A DNA stretch of 64,000 bases from Macrocystis pyrifera (GCA_031763025.1 JASSKH010000030.1:372001-436000); one strand, 5' to 3'. Counted from the stretch's first letter, positions 20,787 to 31,243 are shown. Translations and numbers: made by a program. The notes: generated by a model not told the origin, from the letters alone.

Positions 20787-21050
20787 TTAAGCAGTCAGTG
20801 TCTGCTTCTTGGTCCCGATGTTGATGGGCTCTCCGTCCAGCAAGAAGAGGATTCCTGAAGTTGGCTTGCGGTTGTACACGAAGGCCGTAGTCGCCAGTGG
20901 TTCTTGATCGTCCTGTGTCGATGCCGCAGATCCTGTCCCGGGGTTTGCCCGTGGTTGTCCTTCCGATATCGTGAGCGTGTGGACCTCCTTCAGCTGACGG
21001 TTTGTCTCTGTCTGTGTTCTCTGGTTTGGGCTCGGCTCGTGTGGAGGCAC
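20787..21050 (-). CDS. Copia-type element: RNase H-like fragment
   Basis: The frame contains ATTAFVYNRKPTSGILFLLD followed by GEPINIGTKKQTLTA. It resembles the Ty1/copia RNase H motif in which a serine/threonine-rich SGYLF stretch precedes GGPISWKSKKQ. This is a fossil part, recognised by pattern only. Confidence 0.55.
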   Translation of the reverse strand: MPPHEPSPNQRTQTETNRQLKEVHTLTISEGQPRANPGTGSAASTQDDQEPLATTAFVYNRKPTSGILFLLDGEPINIGTKKQTLTA

Positions 21051-21089
21051 GAGTCAGACACAGCCCTCAAGAAGCTGACACCACCCCTG

Positions 21090-21330
21090 GTGAAGCAGGC
21101 GGTGATCCAGCTGATGATCTATCTGGTGATCCCAGATGATGTTGATCCAGTGATCCCAGACGTGCATGCTCCGGTGATCCCAGACGCTGATGCTCCGATG
21201 ATCCCAGACGATGATGATCCAGCTGATTCAGATGATCTGGTGATCCCAGATGATGTTGATCCAGTGATCCCAGACGTGGATGCTCCGATGACCCCAGATG
21301 TCGATGATCCGATGATCCCGGGTGAGGCTG
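21090..21330 (-). repeat. Short tandem repeat in the copia-type element, GTGATCCCAGAC unit
   Basis: About nine imperfect 24-27 bp units based on GTGATCCCAGACG-TGATGCTCC. The overlapping frames are rich in Gly/Ser/His and are products of the repeat. Confidence 0.65.
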
Positions 21331-21574
21331 CTCCGGGAATGAATGGCATCGTAGTGTTTCGGTGGGGATTTTGATCACCCAGTTTTCCTCCTCCGAGATC
21401 CGAAAAGGGTCTCTATTGGTGTAGGCGAAATCCACACACGTGTCCGGGGGGTCTTCCCCCGATGCCCTCTTGGGGTGCATGCTGTCGAAGGTCTCCTCGA
21501 CGCTTGGATTGTGTACCGTACTGGCGGTCTCATGATGTGGTGCATTCAGTGTGACTCCAGCCAGAGTGGAAGAT

Positions 21575-22288
21575 TCAACCCCCCGGGCGAAGCAGCAGAT
21601 GCGTCCAGGGTGAAAAAGAAGATGTAGCTCCTGATGATGATGACGACACTCCAGCTTGTTGCGGTAGTGTTCCAGTCTCTGATGATGGCGTTCCGGTCCC
21701 TGATGAGGAATCTTTAGTCCTTGGTGATGGTGTTCCGGCCCCTAGTGAGGATACTCCAGCTCCCGTCGATGATGCTCCGGCTGTTGTTGTCGATGACGTG
21801 TCCTCTTCCAGAAGGTTGCTTGCGGACGGCTTCTCGTCGTCGTTGACCGGAGGTGATATCGCGCTCAGTACAGCGCCGTGACTTTGCGGCGGGTAACGTT
21901 CCGAGTCGTCGTGAGATGTAGTCTTGTGTACAGAACACCACTTCTGCTCAGCTTCATCGTTGGATCCTGCCTTGATCTTGGAAGATTCCTTGTTGTACTT
22001 GTTGACTAGTTCTTGAAGAGCCCGCTGACCATCCCGGCACGTACAAGTCGAGTAGTCAGCAATTACCCTGTCAAAAGACGCCTGAGCTCCCGTGCCGGTC
22101 GTTTCTTCGGTTGGTCGGGGTTTCCCTCTGATCAGGCTTGCAACCTCTCGGCGCGCGACGCTGAGCACTGCCGCCAGCCTCTTGCGCCAATCGCGAAAAT
22201 CCCCTGGTTTGTCGCCGTCGGACTTCGTCGGTCCTTTGATAGCATTGGCGAGGTGGCCGCTGATGTTGTTGAAAGCTGAGCCCCCCAT
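21575..22288 (-). CDS. Copia-type element: gag-like frame
   Basis: 237 codons. The N-terminal half has GDFRDWRKRLAAVLS and a predicted helical stretch ending ELVNKYNKESSK, followed by KWCSVHKTTSHDDSERYPPQ, which resembles the WCxxHKTTxH segment seen in gag proteins of copia-type elements. The C-terminal third is a Ser/Thr/Gly repeat. It lies nearest the primer site, where gag should be. Fossil. Confidence 0.6.
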   Translation of the reverse strand: MGGSAFNNISGHLANAIKGPTKSDGDKPGDFRDWRKRLAAVLSVARREVASLIRGKPRPTEETTGTGAQASFDRVIADYSTCTCRDGQRALQELVNKYNKESSKIKAGSNDEAEQKWCSVHKTTSHDDSERYPPQSHGAVLSAISPPVNDDEKPSASNLLEEDTSSTTTAGASSTGAGVSSLGAGTPSPRTKDSSSGTGTPSSETGTLPQQAGVSSSSSGATSSFSPWTHLLLRPGG

Positions 22289-22859
22289 GATGATTAGTAC
22301 TTGGCCAGGCGGTCTTGTAGGATACTACGCCAGCAGTACCGTATGTACAGCAGTATCTCTTGGAGTGGCTGCCGCACAATGCTCGGGAATCCCGAGGCTT
22401 TTAATTTGTCGTACGCGCGTATGATACAGCAGTACAATACTCGACTTTGGGTCGAGATTTTGGAGTCCCACACTAGCTTCGTATGAGAAATATGGCACGA
22501 GGTGAAATGTACACACACCTTCAACAACGCAGTGATGCTCGCTGGGTATCTCGCATAGATGAAACAGTCCTGACTGCAGTAGTACGGTAGCAGTTGATAG
22601 CAGACGCCTATCTATGCGGGACCCTCTGGATGCGCGCAGTGTAACTGATACCGCTCACTTTACGTTTGAAGTTGGTGTCGTACTTGTATGATTCTACAGC
22701 AGTAGTACGAGTAGTGCACTCAGGTACAGTCTTAGTAGTACGTAGCTACCAGTACTGCTGTGTGAATAACTTGTCGTATCCTCCTCGCAGAAACTATTGA
22801 AAAATAGTTCTCGTTCCAACAAACAGTCGTGTGGGGTCACAGACCTACGTGAAGTGCTA

Positions 22860-23640
22860 GTGACGACTGCAAAAAAAATAATCTCTGTGGGGCCGACGAC
22901 CCTCTTGGAAATTTATAGAAGTTCAACGCTCCTTTGACTAATATCAGAATACTTGTCGGGAGTTAACTTCTATGTCGCTGTAGTAACGACTGTCATGTAA
23001 TCTCTCTGGGGCCGATGGTCCTCTTGGAAATTTATAGAAGTTCAGCGCTCCTTTAACAGATAGCAGAATGCTTATCGGGAGTTAACTTCTATGCCGCTGT
23101 AGTACGGACTTTCAAGCAATCTCTCTGGGGCCGATGGTCCTCTTGGAAATTTATAGAAGTTCAGCGCTCCTTTAACAGATAGCAGAATGCTTATCGGGAG
23201 TTAACTTCTATGCCGCTGTTGCTCAGAGTGACTGAGGCTTATGATCCACGAAATGGACTACACTAGACAGAGCTCCTTAACCCCAGCGGTGCTGTGGGTT
23301 GTGGCGAAGTTGTCCTTGACAGCGTACAGCAGAATCTTACTCGACGCGTTGATCGAGGTTTTTGTATTTTCTAGGCTCCCTCGCATTGGAAGGTCCTGTC
23401 AGAAAATGGTGAAGTCAGGGACTCCTTTGACAGACAGCTATCACGCTTGTCGGGAGTTTTCTTCTGTGCCACTGTTGTAGTGACGACCAAAAAAAAATCT
23501 CACTGGGGCCGACGCCCTCTTGGAAATTCGAAGTTCAGCGCTCCTTTGACAGATAGCAGGGTGCTTATTTATCGGGAGTTAACTTCTATACCGCTGTTGC
23601 TCAGAGTGACTGAGGCTTACGATCCACGAAATGGACTACG
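22860..23640 (-). repeat. Copia-type element: leader with ~119-bp tandem repeats
   Basis: Units start near 22880, 22999 and 23119, and a further one near 23497. They share CTGGGGCCGA, CCTCTTGGAAATTTATAGAAG, GCGCTCCTTT and TTATCGGGAGTTAACTTCTA. A second longer repeat (CAGAGTGACTGAGGCTTA and the following 80 bp) occurs at 23224 and 23603. They lie between the primer site and gag. Confidence 0.8.
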
Positions 23641-24130
23641 CTCAGCAGAGCTCCTAACTTTCAGGTGTGCTGGGTTGTGTGGATGTGGAGTTGCTGTTGA
23701 GCAGCGTACAGCGGTTACACTCGAGTTTTGCTCGAGATTATTGGTCCTCGTCTATGAAAAGACAAAGGGGAGCAGGTGAGATTTTCACAGCTCCTTACGC
23801 GGTGGTGCTCTGTGGGTGTCTCTATCGTAGTTACAGCAGTTTGACTACAACAGCAGTAGTGAACTACAGCAGTAGTAGAATGCCCTACGCAGGACCCTCT
23901 TAGAAGCACGCGGTGTCCGTACCACGTGTCACTCACGTTTCAACGAAGTATGTAGATCTTCGATGTTTGGTTCCTCTCGTCGTGGAAGAAGCTCCCTTTT
24001 TCGTACGTAGCAGCAGGTTTCTTGATCTAAAAAAAACTCCAGTCCTCCTCCTGCTGTATAGCGAGCCAGTAGCGGTTCAGGGTGGCGGTCTTGGGCCACC
24101 GTTGCTAGTAGCTTGCCGCGTTTACGCGTT

Positions 24131-24145
24131 CCGAGGCTCATAACC
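24131..24145 (-). other. Copia-type element: primer-binding site, half initiator tRNA-Met
   Basis: Directly inside the LTR end, the minus strand reads GGTTATGAGCCTCGG. Its first eleven bases are the complement of the anticodon stem-loop of initiator tRNA-Met (GGCTCATAACC) rather than of a tRNA 3' end. Drosophila copia is known to use such a cleaved half tRNA. Confidence 0.8.
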
Positions 24146-24715
24146 TATCAGGTATGGCGATTGGCGTGTATACCAGCTCGTAGCTGGTGTGTACGCCTAG
24201 ACTCGATTGCCGATGGCCGGTCAATACACAGTCAAAATAAATGTTCGAGGCAAACGTATAGCCACTGTTAGGTGACTTGTACGAGAAGCTTCAATAGAAG
24301 AGAAGAAGATGTGGTGACCCCAAGCCACAGTGTTGGTTCATTTGCTCAGCTGGAAGCTGATGATGGTGAGCAAAAGTAGAGTGAGCTCAAAGGGGAGCGA
24401 TGCGCGTGTGCGCTCACTGCTCGAAACAAAGGACGACCCCTACAAATTCGTTCAACAACAAAAATAGGGAAATACCCTTGCATTCAGTTCAATATAAAAC
24501 AACACGGAGACCCGCAATTCTACTGCTAAAAACAATAAAACTTGGGGTACGTACTCATGACCCTCTTGTAGCCTATATTGTTACTTCAATCACAACTAAA
24601 ACTATGCTACTGGTCCCGACGGGATACTGAAGATACCCTGTCCATTATTTACCAGTGCGCACGCACCAGGTACTGTTGTACATGTGTGCTGCTGGCGTGC
24701 TGCTGGCTGTAGATT
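24146..24715 (-). repeat. Copia-type element: upstream LTR, inner part
   Basis: 570 bp matching 18615-19184 with two substitutions by eye. It ends with GATT, the target bases of the Ty3 insertion; the LTR resumes at 35983. Confidence 0.9.
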
Positions 24716-25236
24716 TGTTACAGCAGGGTACAGCTCTCAGACCCTAAGAAGGACCTGCGCTCGTTAGATCTCTGAGGCCGGCTCACCTGTTGTTTGGGAG
24801 TTCGAGGAAGTGCCTTCAAGCAGTAATGATCAGGTCACGCAAAACGTGGATCGATGCGATGCGGTAGATGCAAGCAGTCAGCGTGAACACTCAACGAAGC
24901 ACCACAGACACGATGACGGGCACGACGGGCAAGGCAGGGCCCAAGGGGATGGGGGTCGATAGGACAGGTATCACAGATCACTTGGCTTTGACTTTCTTTC
25001 TTCTCTTGGTGGTGTCGAGTAAACACCGGGTGGTCCCGGAACCTCATTACTGGCTCTGTACCCGAGACCGAAGGCGTTCCCACACCGGGGATCCTCCCTG
25101 CCCCTATAAGATCCGCCCAGAGGATGCTAATCAAAGCTTGCCCTCTGCCTATCGAATAGACCCGACGCGCGACACTGATCAGAACAGCTGTCTCACGCCG
25201 TATTATCCTCCTCGAAGCACTGTCGGCGCTGCAACA
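24716..25236 (-). repeat. Ty3-type element: downstream LTR
   Basis: 521 bp, bounded by TGTTACAGC and GCTGCAACA. It is the same as 35459-35978 apart from one extra G in a G run. Confidence 0.93.
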
Positions 25237-25245
25237 CCCCCCCTG
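25237..25245 (-). other. Ty3-type element: polypurine tract
   Basis: Minus strand CAGGGGGGG directly abuts the downstream LTR start TGTTGC. Confidence 0.7.
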
Positions 25246-25357
25246 CCCGACGCAGCATGCGCCGGAGCAAAACGGGCCCCCCCAGCAGCCGAATGCTTCT
25301 TCTTCCCCTCTGCTAATCGGCTCACCGCTTCCGTTCCCCGCTTGTTGCTGACGGGGG

Positions 25358-28300
25358 TCATCTCTGGCCCGCGGTGCTCCGGTGTTCCTCGATCCCGCGA
25401 GTCACTTCGCTGCGGTTAAGCTCCTCCCAATCTCCGTCAGGGTATCTCACTCGCCAATACGGCTCCCTAAAGTCGTACACCTTTCCTACCGCCGCTCGAC
25501 TCACCCCATCAGCTCCAGCAAACGACCGCCTGACCTGCGTCCCCGTCGGAAAGTCCTGCAGCGCTCTCGTTCGCACCCCCTGGTCACGCTCTTCCTTCGG
25601 TAGTGGTTCCGGCGGCCGGGGGCGGCAGTCCTTTCCCTTGTACACTTCCCAGAGGGCATGGAAGACGTCGAGTTGCAGAGGGGTGAAGCTGTCCCTCACT
25701 TCCTGTTCAGGTAGCCACTCTGACTCCACCCCACTTTGGTACCGGCCTCGGTACTGCCATTCCCACCCGGTCCCCGTGCTCTCCATGGCTCGCCGGTCCG
25801 TCAGGGTATAGAGCGGCACCGCCACCGTCGAGGTGTCTGCCAACCCCAAGTCCGCGCCCCATGCCAGATGCGCGAATTCGTCCTCGAAGGCATGGCGCAG
25901 ATGCTCCGGCCGCACGTGAAACTCCTTAATGTTGGCAGCCGAAACCGTTCTCCTCCGGGTCCGGCGGCCGCTCATTGTCGCCTGGTAGCTGATACCCGGC
26001 TGTGCAATGGCCGTCACCCGCCACGGCCCCGTCCAGTGTTCATGTGCCAGTTTGACGTGAGTGCCCTCCCGCGCCATCTTGCTGTCTGCCTCCTTTACCA
26101 GCATCAGGTCTCCCACTCGCGCCCCTTCGCCTGGAGAGTGTCGCCTAATGGCCGCATTGTGGCGTACGCGTCGCTTGTTCTTGTCCTCCTGACGCTTCTT
26201 CAGCATTGCCCGCAGTTCCACGAACGTCTGGTGTCTCTCCGCCACGAAATTGTCGAGCCCAGTGCGGAAATTTTCTCCGTCCAGCGCAGGAGTAAGAGCA
26301 TCCAGGTTTGTGCGCGCATCACGGCCAAACAGAATCTTGAAGGGCGTCCCACCTGACGGGAGACGCGGGTCCGGCGTAGTTCTTTGAATCCAGCAAGCCG
26401 CGCTTACATATTCGTCCCACCTTGCCGGCCAGGATTTGCAAAGCTCTGCCAAGACCTCCTGAAGCCAACCCCCCATCCTTTCTACGGCTCCTTGACTACG
26501 AGGGTGGTCCGCAGGACCATGATCCAGCTCCACCCTGAGCCACTGGCACAGGTGGGCGACCACCTTAGCGGTGAACTCCCCCCCGGCATCGCTCCTAATC
26601 GACAGCGGCACGCCAAACGTGAGCAACAGCTCCAGGAGTTTCCTCGCCACTCCCACCGAATCCTTAGACTCCAGCGGGTACGCAAACAGGAACCGGCTGG
26701 CCCGATCCACCACTACCAGCAGGTACCTATTTCCTGCACTGGATACCTGCTTCATGTCCTGGAGGTCCATCTCAAGCACTTCCCAAGGCCACAATAACCG
26801 AGCAGGCATCATGGCCACGCGTTGACTCCGGGCCCTTTTTCTCCTCCTGCAACCGCACGACAGTACGTACTCCCTGACGTCCTGGGCTACTGTCGGCCAT
26901 CTGTACTTGCCCTTAATCAGCAGCAGGGTCCGCGCAACTCCCGGGTGGCCATAGGTACTGTGCACGAGTGCCAGCACCCCTGGCACTAATGCTCTCGGAA
27001 TGGCCAACTTCGGTGCCTCTCCCCGAGGCGCGCTCCACAATAAGTCGTTGTCGTCGAGAACGTAGTTCGCCGTCCCTTCCGGTGACTGCCTGTCACCTCT
27101 TCCTCGCAATCGGCCCCAAATGGGGCCAAGTCGCGCGTCCTCCCGTTGCCGTTGCACCAGCCGTGGCTTATCACGCAACACTTCCGCTACCTGGTCGACC
27201 ATGGAAGGAAGGGGTCCCGGGTATTCCGAGTATTCCGCTCTCGGTGCTCGCCGCCTCGGCTGGGGCTGTGCTCTGGACTGTGGCGGCGAGTTTTCCGTGG
27301 GCTGTATCTGCGATGCCGACGGCAGTGCTGTCGGGGTCGTCTGTGTAACAAGCGGCCTTGGCACCTGCGCATGCTGTTCTGTTGACCTTCTTCCCGCTAC
27401 GCCCGCTCTGGACCTCGTGACCGCCGGCGTTACTTCGGCTATGTCCTCCTCGAAGAGCGCCTGCAAGCCTTCCAGCGATTTAGTTCCGTGAAGCTGCTTC
27501 CCCCTGGCTTTTTCTATCAACAGCCCCTTTGCCCACAACCCCGACAAGGCCTCTCTCGCCATAGGTGGCAATGAAAAGTCCGCCAATATCGCGGCCGCTG
27601 CTCCCCTGCTGACGGTTGGGGGCACTCGGTAGTCCGCTCGTCCGGTGGCGAGTTTTTTGTATTCCGCAAAAGTCAGCTCGTCTGCTTGGTCGATATCGCT
27701 TGCGTCCGAAGGGTGCGGTATGTACGTTCCTTCGGGGGGTTTCTCTCCCATAATGTGCGTTCGAGTGATGGAAATGATTGGATCATCAAAAGAAAAGACC
27801 CCCCTCTCTTCCACGCCTCGCTTGAGGAAGTAGGTTCCCCTCCTCCCCAAGAATCTACCTAGAGATGTGCACCCTGGGTCGCGCTTTTCTATATCCCTCC
27901 TCCACTCTCTCAGCCTCTCACCTTCCCTTTCGGGCCTCCCGCTCCTCACGCCGACAGCGAACGCCTTCCTCTTCCCCGACGGAACCCCCACGATGTCCGC
28001 CGCCATTTCGACTGTCTCCACCGTACACGCCGCTTCCTTCAACGCAGGCAGCACTACCTGCCCCCACTCCGTCGATCGAAGTAAATTCGGGTAGCATTCC
28101 AGCAGGAGAAGCCTGGCCGTCGAATCAATGAAGGCCCTCACGATATTCGTTGCCAAGGTTGCTGCTCCACCGGGCCCCCGCTGGCCTGACGTTCTGGATG
28201 CATCTCCCATCACGACGCTCGGGCTCAAGTCGTTCAAGAGCCTTTTGCAATCTTCCCCCCCTGGTTCCGCTCTCACCAGTCGAACTCCTTGGTCCAACCC

Positions 28301-28378
28301 GTTCTCCCTAACGCACTCGAGCGCTCTCCAGTCGTGGTCGGTGGCACCCTTGACTGCGACCATCTCCTTCGCCGCCAT
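25358..28378 (-). CDS. Ty3-type element: integrase region
   Basis: 1006 codons. An H2C2-like zinc-binding stretch (GHPGVARTLLLIKGKYRWP, then CGCRRRK) is followed by the catalytic core: EMDLQDM, VVVDRASRFLFAYPL, RSDAGGEF and SQGAVERMG supply the D,D(35)E-type residues. The long N-terminal extension shows no domain I recognise. The C-terminal part has a chromo-barrel-like or linker segment with KVYDFREPYWRVRYPDGDWE, also found in the older relative at 44.9 kb. The enzyme joins element cDNA to chromosomal DNA. Fossil part. Confidence 0.9.
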   Translation of the reverse strand: MAAKEMVAVKGATDHDWRALECVRENGLDQGVRLVRAEPGGEDCKRLLNDLSPSVVMGDASRTSGQRGPGGAATLATNIVRAFIDSTARLLLLECYPNLLRSTEWGQVVLPALKEAACTVETVEMAADIVGVPSGKRKAFAVGVRSGRPEREGERLREWRRDIEKRDPGCTSLGRFLGRRGTYFLKRGVEERGVFSFDDPIISITRTHIMGEKPPEGTYIPHPSDASDIDQADELTFAEYKKLATGRADYRVPPTVSRGAAAAILADFSLPPMAREALSGLWAKGLLIEKARGKQLHGTKSLEGLQALFEEDIAEVTPAVTRSRAGVAGRRSTEQHAQVPRPLVTQTTPTALPSASQIQPTENSPPQSRAQPQPRRRAPRAEYSEYPGPLPSMVDQVAEVLRDKPRLVQRQREDARLGPIWGRLRGRGDRQSPEGTANYVLDDNDLLWSAPRGEAPKLAIPRALVPGVLALVHSTYGHPGVARTLLLIKGKYRWPTVAQDVREYVLSCGCRRRKRARSQRVAMMPARLLWPWEVLEMDLQDMKQVSSAGNRYLLVVVDRASRFLFAYPLESKDSVGVARKLLELLLTFGVPLSIRSDAGGEFTAKVVAHLCQWLRVELDHGPADHPRSQGAVERMGGWLQEVLAELCKSWPARWDEYVSAACWIQRTTPDPRLPSGGTPFKILFGRDARTNLDALTPALDGENFRTGLDNFVAERHQTFVELRAMLKKRQEDKNKRRVRHNAAIRRHSPGEGARVGDLMLVKEADSKMAREGTHVKLAHEHWTGPWRVTAIAQPGISYQATMSGRRTRRRTVSAANIKEFHVRPEHLRHAFEDEFAHLAWGADLGLADTSTVAVPLYTLTDRRAMESTGTGWEWQYRGRYQSGVESEWLPEQEVRDSFTPLQLDVFHALWEVYKGKDCRPRPPEPLPKEERDQGVRTRALQDFPTGTQVRRSFAGADGVSRAAVGKVYDFREPYWRVRYPDGDWEELNRSEVTRGIEEHRSTAGQR

Positions 28379-29820
28379 GAGACCACCTCTCCCCCCCCGC
28401 AGCAGAGCACCACGGCGACTGGATGCTCCTCGGCTGCGGAAGTTGTGGCGGCTCTCTCAGTGTCTGCGTCGACGGCTCCGCCTGGGGTAAAAATTACGCT
28501 TGCCGCAACCGCCGCGTTTTTTCCCGTTGGCTTGTTCACCTCGTCTGCCCCCAGTTCGCTGAGCAGTACGCCGTCGAGCACCGGTCCCTTGGGGCCCCGG
28601 TACGTGGTCCTCGTGGAGGGATCGTCTGGGAAGGAGTCATCGATGTCCGTGCGCGGCGCGTCGTTCGGCGGCAGCCTCGAGAGGGCGTCCGGCAGCTGGT
28701 GGTTTGCCCCCGGTCGCCACTGGAGGTCGATGTCGTGCTCCATCAACCTGAGCGCCCACCGGTGGAGTTTCGACGAGAGGGCCTGGCTCTTGAACAGCCA
28801 CGTGAGCGCGGAGCAGTCGGTGAACAGAACGAATCTCCTTCCCCACAAGTACGGTCTGAAATGCTGGATGGCCCACAACACTGCCATCACCTCTAGCTCG
28901 GTTGCGGACCGTTTGGCATCCGTCCTTGACCACCGGTGGCTCGCGTATCCAACGACACGTTCCTCTCCCCTGGTGTCCTGCGTAAGCGCCGCTCCCGCAC
29001 CCAGCTCGCTGGCGTCCGTATGCAGTTGAAACGTGGCCTCCCAATTGGGCAACGCCAAAATCAATGGCGATGTGAGGAGCTCGATCAGCGCCTTCAGAGC
29101 CTTGTCCTGCTCCACCCCCCACGGCACCCGGAGCCTCCTTGCCTTTTTTGACGCGAACCGCTTGTCCCTGAGTAGGTCCGAGATAGGCGCCACGATCGAG
29201 CTGTATCCGGGCACAAACTTCCTGAGGTAGCTGCCCATGCCCAAAAGTGACCTGACCTCCTCTACCGTGTTAGCGCGAGAGAGTCTGGCCACCGCTTCTA
29301 TCTTCGTTTTTGACGGTTGCACGCCCAGTCTGCTGACAACCATGCCGACGAACTCCTGCTGCGGAGCGCACCAAGTCGATTTGGCCAGGTTCACCGACAA
29401 CCCAAATTGCTGGAGCCGCGCCAGCACCTTCTCCACCAGATCCACATGTCCCTCGACGTGTTTGGTGTGGATGATGATGTCGTCAAGCCAGTTCTGCACG
29501 CCTTTTCCTTTTAGCGGACCCAGAGCCTCCCCCACATAGGCCGCGAAGCCGGAAGGAAGGGTCTTCAGCCCAAAACCGCACCGGTTGAATTCCCACAGCT
29601 CCCCATGGGCGTCACGAAACGCGGTCTTGTGCTTGTCTTCCTCGGCAATTTCCAACTGGGTGAAACCTGACGCTAGATCAATGGATGTGAAGCACGTGGC
29701 GCCCCTCATGTTGTCGAAGATGCTTGCGATATCCCCCAGCCCTCCGCTATTGGACTCCAGCAGCGCGTTCAGCCCTCGATAATCCTGACAGACCCTCGCC
29801 GTGCCATCCTTTTTTGCCAC
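28273..29820 (-). CDS. Ty3-type element: reverse transcriptase and RNase H region
   Basis: 515 codons. RT fingers and palm are seen in VCQDYRGLNALLE, FTSIDLASGFTQLEI, TAFRDAHGELWEFN, and the active-site segment NWLDDIIIHTK. The RNase H domain follows with LHTDASELGAGAALTQ, AVLWAIQHFRPYLWG and FTDCSALTWLF. It copies element RNA into DNA and removes the RNA strand. Fossil part. Confidence 0.93.
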   Translation of the reverse strand: MAKKDGTARVCQDYRGLNALLESNSGGLGDIASIFDNMRGATCFTSIDLASGFTQLEIAEEDKHKTAFRDAHGELWEFNRCGFGLKTLPSGFAAYVGEALGPLKGKGVQNWLDDIIIHTKHVEGHVDLVEKVLARLQQFGLSVNLAKSTWCAPQQEFVGMVVSRLGVQPSKTKIEAVARLSRANTVEEVRSLLGMGSYLRKFVPGYSSIVAPISDLLRDKRFASKKARRLRVPWGVEQDKALKALIELLTSPLILALPNWEATFQLHTDASELGAGAALTQDTRGEERVVGYASHRWSRTDAKRSATELEVMAVLWAIQHFRPYLWGRRFVLFTDCSALTWLFKSQALSSKLHRWALRLMEHDIDLQWRPGANHQLPDALSRLPPNDAPRTDIDDSFPDDPSTRTTYRGPKGPVLDGVLLSELGADEVNKPTGKNAAVAASVIFTPGGAVDADTERAATTSAAEEHPVAVVLCCGGGEVVSWRRRRWSQSRVPPTTTGERSSALGRTGWTKEFDW

Positions 29821-31243
29821 AACGACGCAGTTTGCTGCCCACGCTGACTGCGACCGGCGAATCGTCCCCGCTTTTCTGTTGCTTCGCCACCTCGCTCTGG
29901 ATCATGGCCGTTTCCTCCGGCGAATACCGTCGCTGTTTTGCTGCGTGGGGCGTGCAGCTGTTGTCAGTCAGCGGAAGCTGCAACTTAGCTCGATTGCAGG
30001 CCGGGACAATCTTCGGGTTCACCGGGAACACATGGCGGTACTTCTCCAACGCTCGAATCAGGGCTTCCTTCACTGGGGCACTCGTCTGAGCGATGTTGGC
30101 CAACGACAAGTCCACCCCGTCGGCGTCCGCCCCCTCACCTGCGCGTTCCTCCGGCGCCACCAGCACTGACTGTTCCTTCATCTCCGATGTGCCTTCTGCC
30201 TGCACGACGGGGTCTAATAGCATCCGCATCCGTTCCTTGTCCCTCGTGTTGACGGCGTAAATCCGAGCAACGACCCCGCCCTGCTTCAGCGCTAAGGGTA
30301 CTTTTGAACGGTTCACCACTTTGCACTGGAGCGGCGTTCCGGGGTGCCACCACTGCGCCCCGCGCGCGATCCCCAACTCTGCCCCCGTCTCCATGTCGTA
30401 TGAAGCCTTCGGTTCCACTACCACCAGCTGCCTGTCTTGGGGCTGGACTCCCTTGGCATAAGCATCCACCTGCGCGCTGACGAAACCCGGTACCACCGTA
30501 TGTCGGGCTGGACGTAGTTCCCATTGTAGGGTGCCATCGTCCTCCCAGGCCGCTGAGCCCTCGCTTAGTTGTGTGCGCGGCTCGGTTATTTCCGCCGGCT
30601 CTCCCTCTCCACAGGGTGGCTTGACGGCGCAAAATTGCTCCCACGTTGCCGCGTTCCCGGTCGCCACTGGCTCCACTTCTGCCCTGCTCGGTTGGACAGA
30701 CGCCTGCCAGCTCACCGCCTTCCGCTCCGCCACCTTTGACGAGGAGGCTCCCGTTGACGAGATGAAGGGCACCCAAGGTGACTCTGGTGCCGGTTTGAAA
30801 CCTCCCCCGGCCGCGAAGCTGATAGTGCTGCCATTCTTTCTCAGGAACGCCGCTCCTATGATAAGGCCGTACGGGAGGTCCTCCACCACCCGCACCAATA
30901 CCTTGCGCACCCTGTCCTCCGGGCTGAACACCAGCGGGAGCTCGCACGACCCGGAAATTTTCATTGGCGGGACTGCGCTGCCCGTGGGGTTGGCTGCCCT
31001 CAACCACCCCTGTCCCCTCGGGCTCATCATCGATTGCCCCCCTCTTCCACTGCGTTCGACGGAGCGTACGAATGCCGCGGAAGAGTAATTTCCACCCCCT
31101 GCCCCCGTGTCGACCAGCACCTCCACTGGAATGCGGCAACTGGTTCTGGTGTGGTGCCACACGAATGCGCGCACCCACACCTGCTTAGCCCCCGCTCCCA
31201 CGGCTGCCACGCTGCTTGGGGTGTCCACATCTAGGGCGCTCAA
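29747..31243 (-). CDS. Ty3-type element: aspartic protease region
   Basis: 498 codons. The retropepsin active site is VEVLVDTGAGGGNYSS near residue 35-50, and the second hydrophobic motif is DLPYGLIIGAAFLRKNG about 100 residues later. The remainder is the linker that leads into RT. It would cut the element polyprotein. Fossil part. Confidence 0.88.
   Translation of the reverse strand: MSALDVDTPSSVAAVGAGAKQVWVRAFVWHHTRTSCRIPVEVLVDTGAGGGNYSSAAFVRSVERSGRGGQSMMSPRGQGWLRAANPTGSAVPPMKISGSCELPLVFSPEDRVRKVLVRVVEDLPYGLIIGAAFLRKNGSTISFAAGGGFKPAPESPWVPFISSTGASSSKVAERKAVSWQASVQPSRAEVEPVATGNAATWEQFCAVKPPCGEGEPAEITEPRTQLSEGSAAWEDDGTLQWELRPARHTVVPGFVSAQVDAYAKGVQPQDRQLVVVEPKASYDMETGAELGIARGAQWWHPGTPLQCKVVNRSKVPLALKQGGVVARIYAVNTRDKERMRMLLDPVVQAEGTSEMKEQSVLVAPEERAGEGADADGVDLSLANIAQTSAPVKEALIRALEKYRHVFPVNPKIVPACNRAKLQLPLTDNSCTPHAAKQRRYSPEETAMIQSEVAKQQKSGDDSPVAVSVGSKLRRCGKKGWHGEGLSGLSRAERAAGVQ

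Noticed and set aside
22860-23240. CRISPR-like array because of regular 119-bp spacing
   Set aside because: Whole units are alike with no short repeat and unique spacers, and they lie inside an LTR element of a eukaryote.
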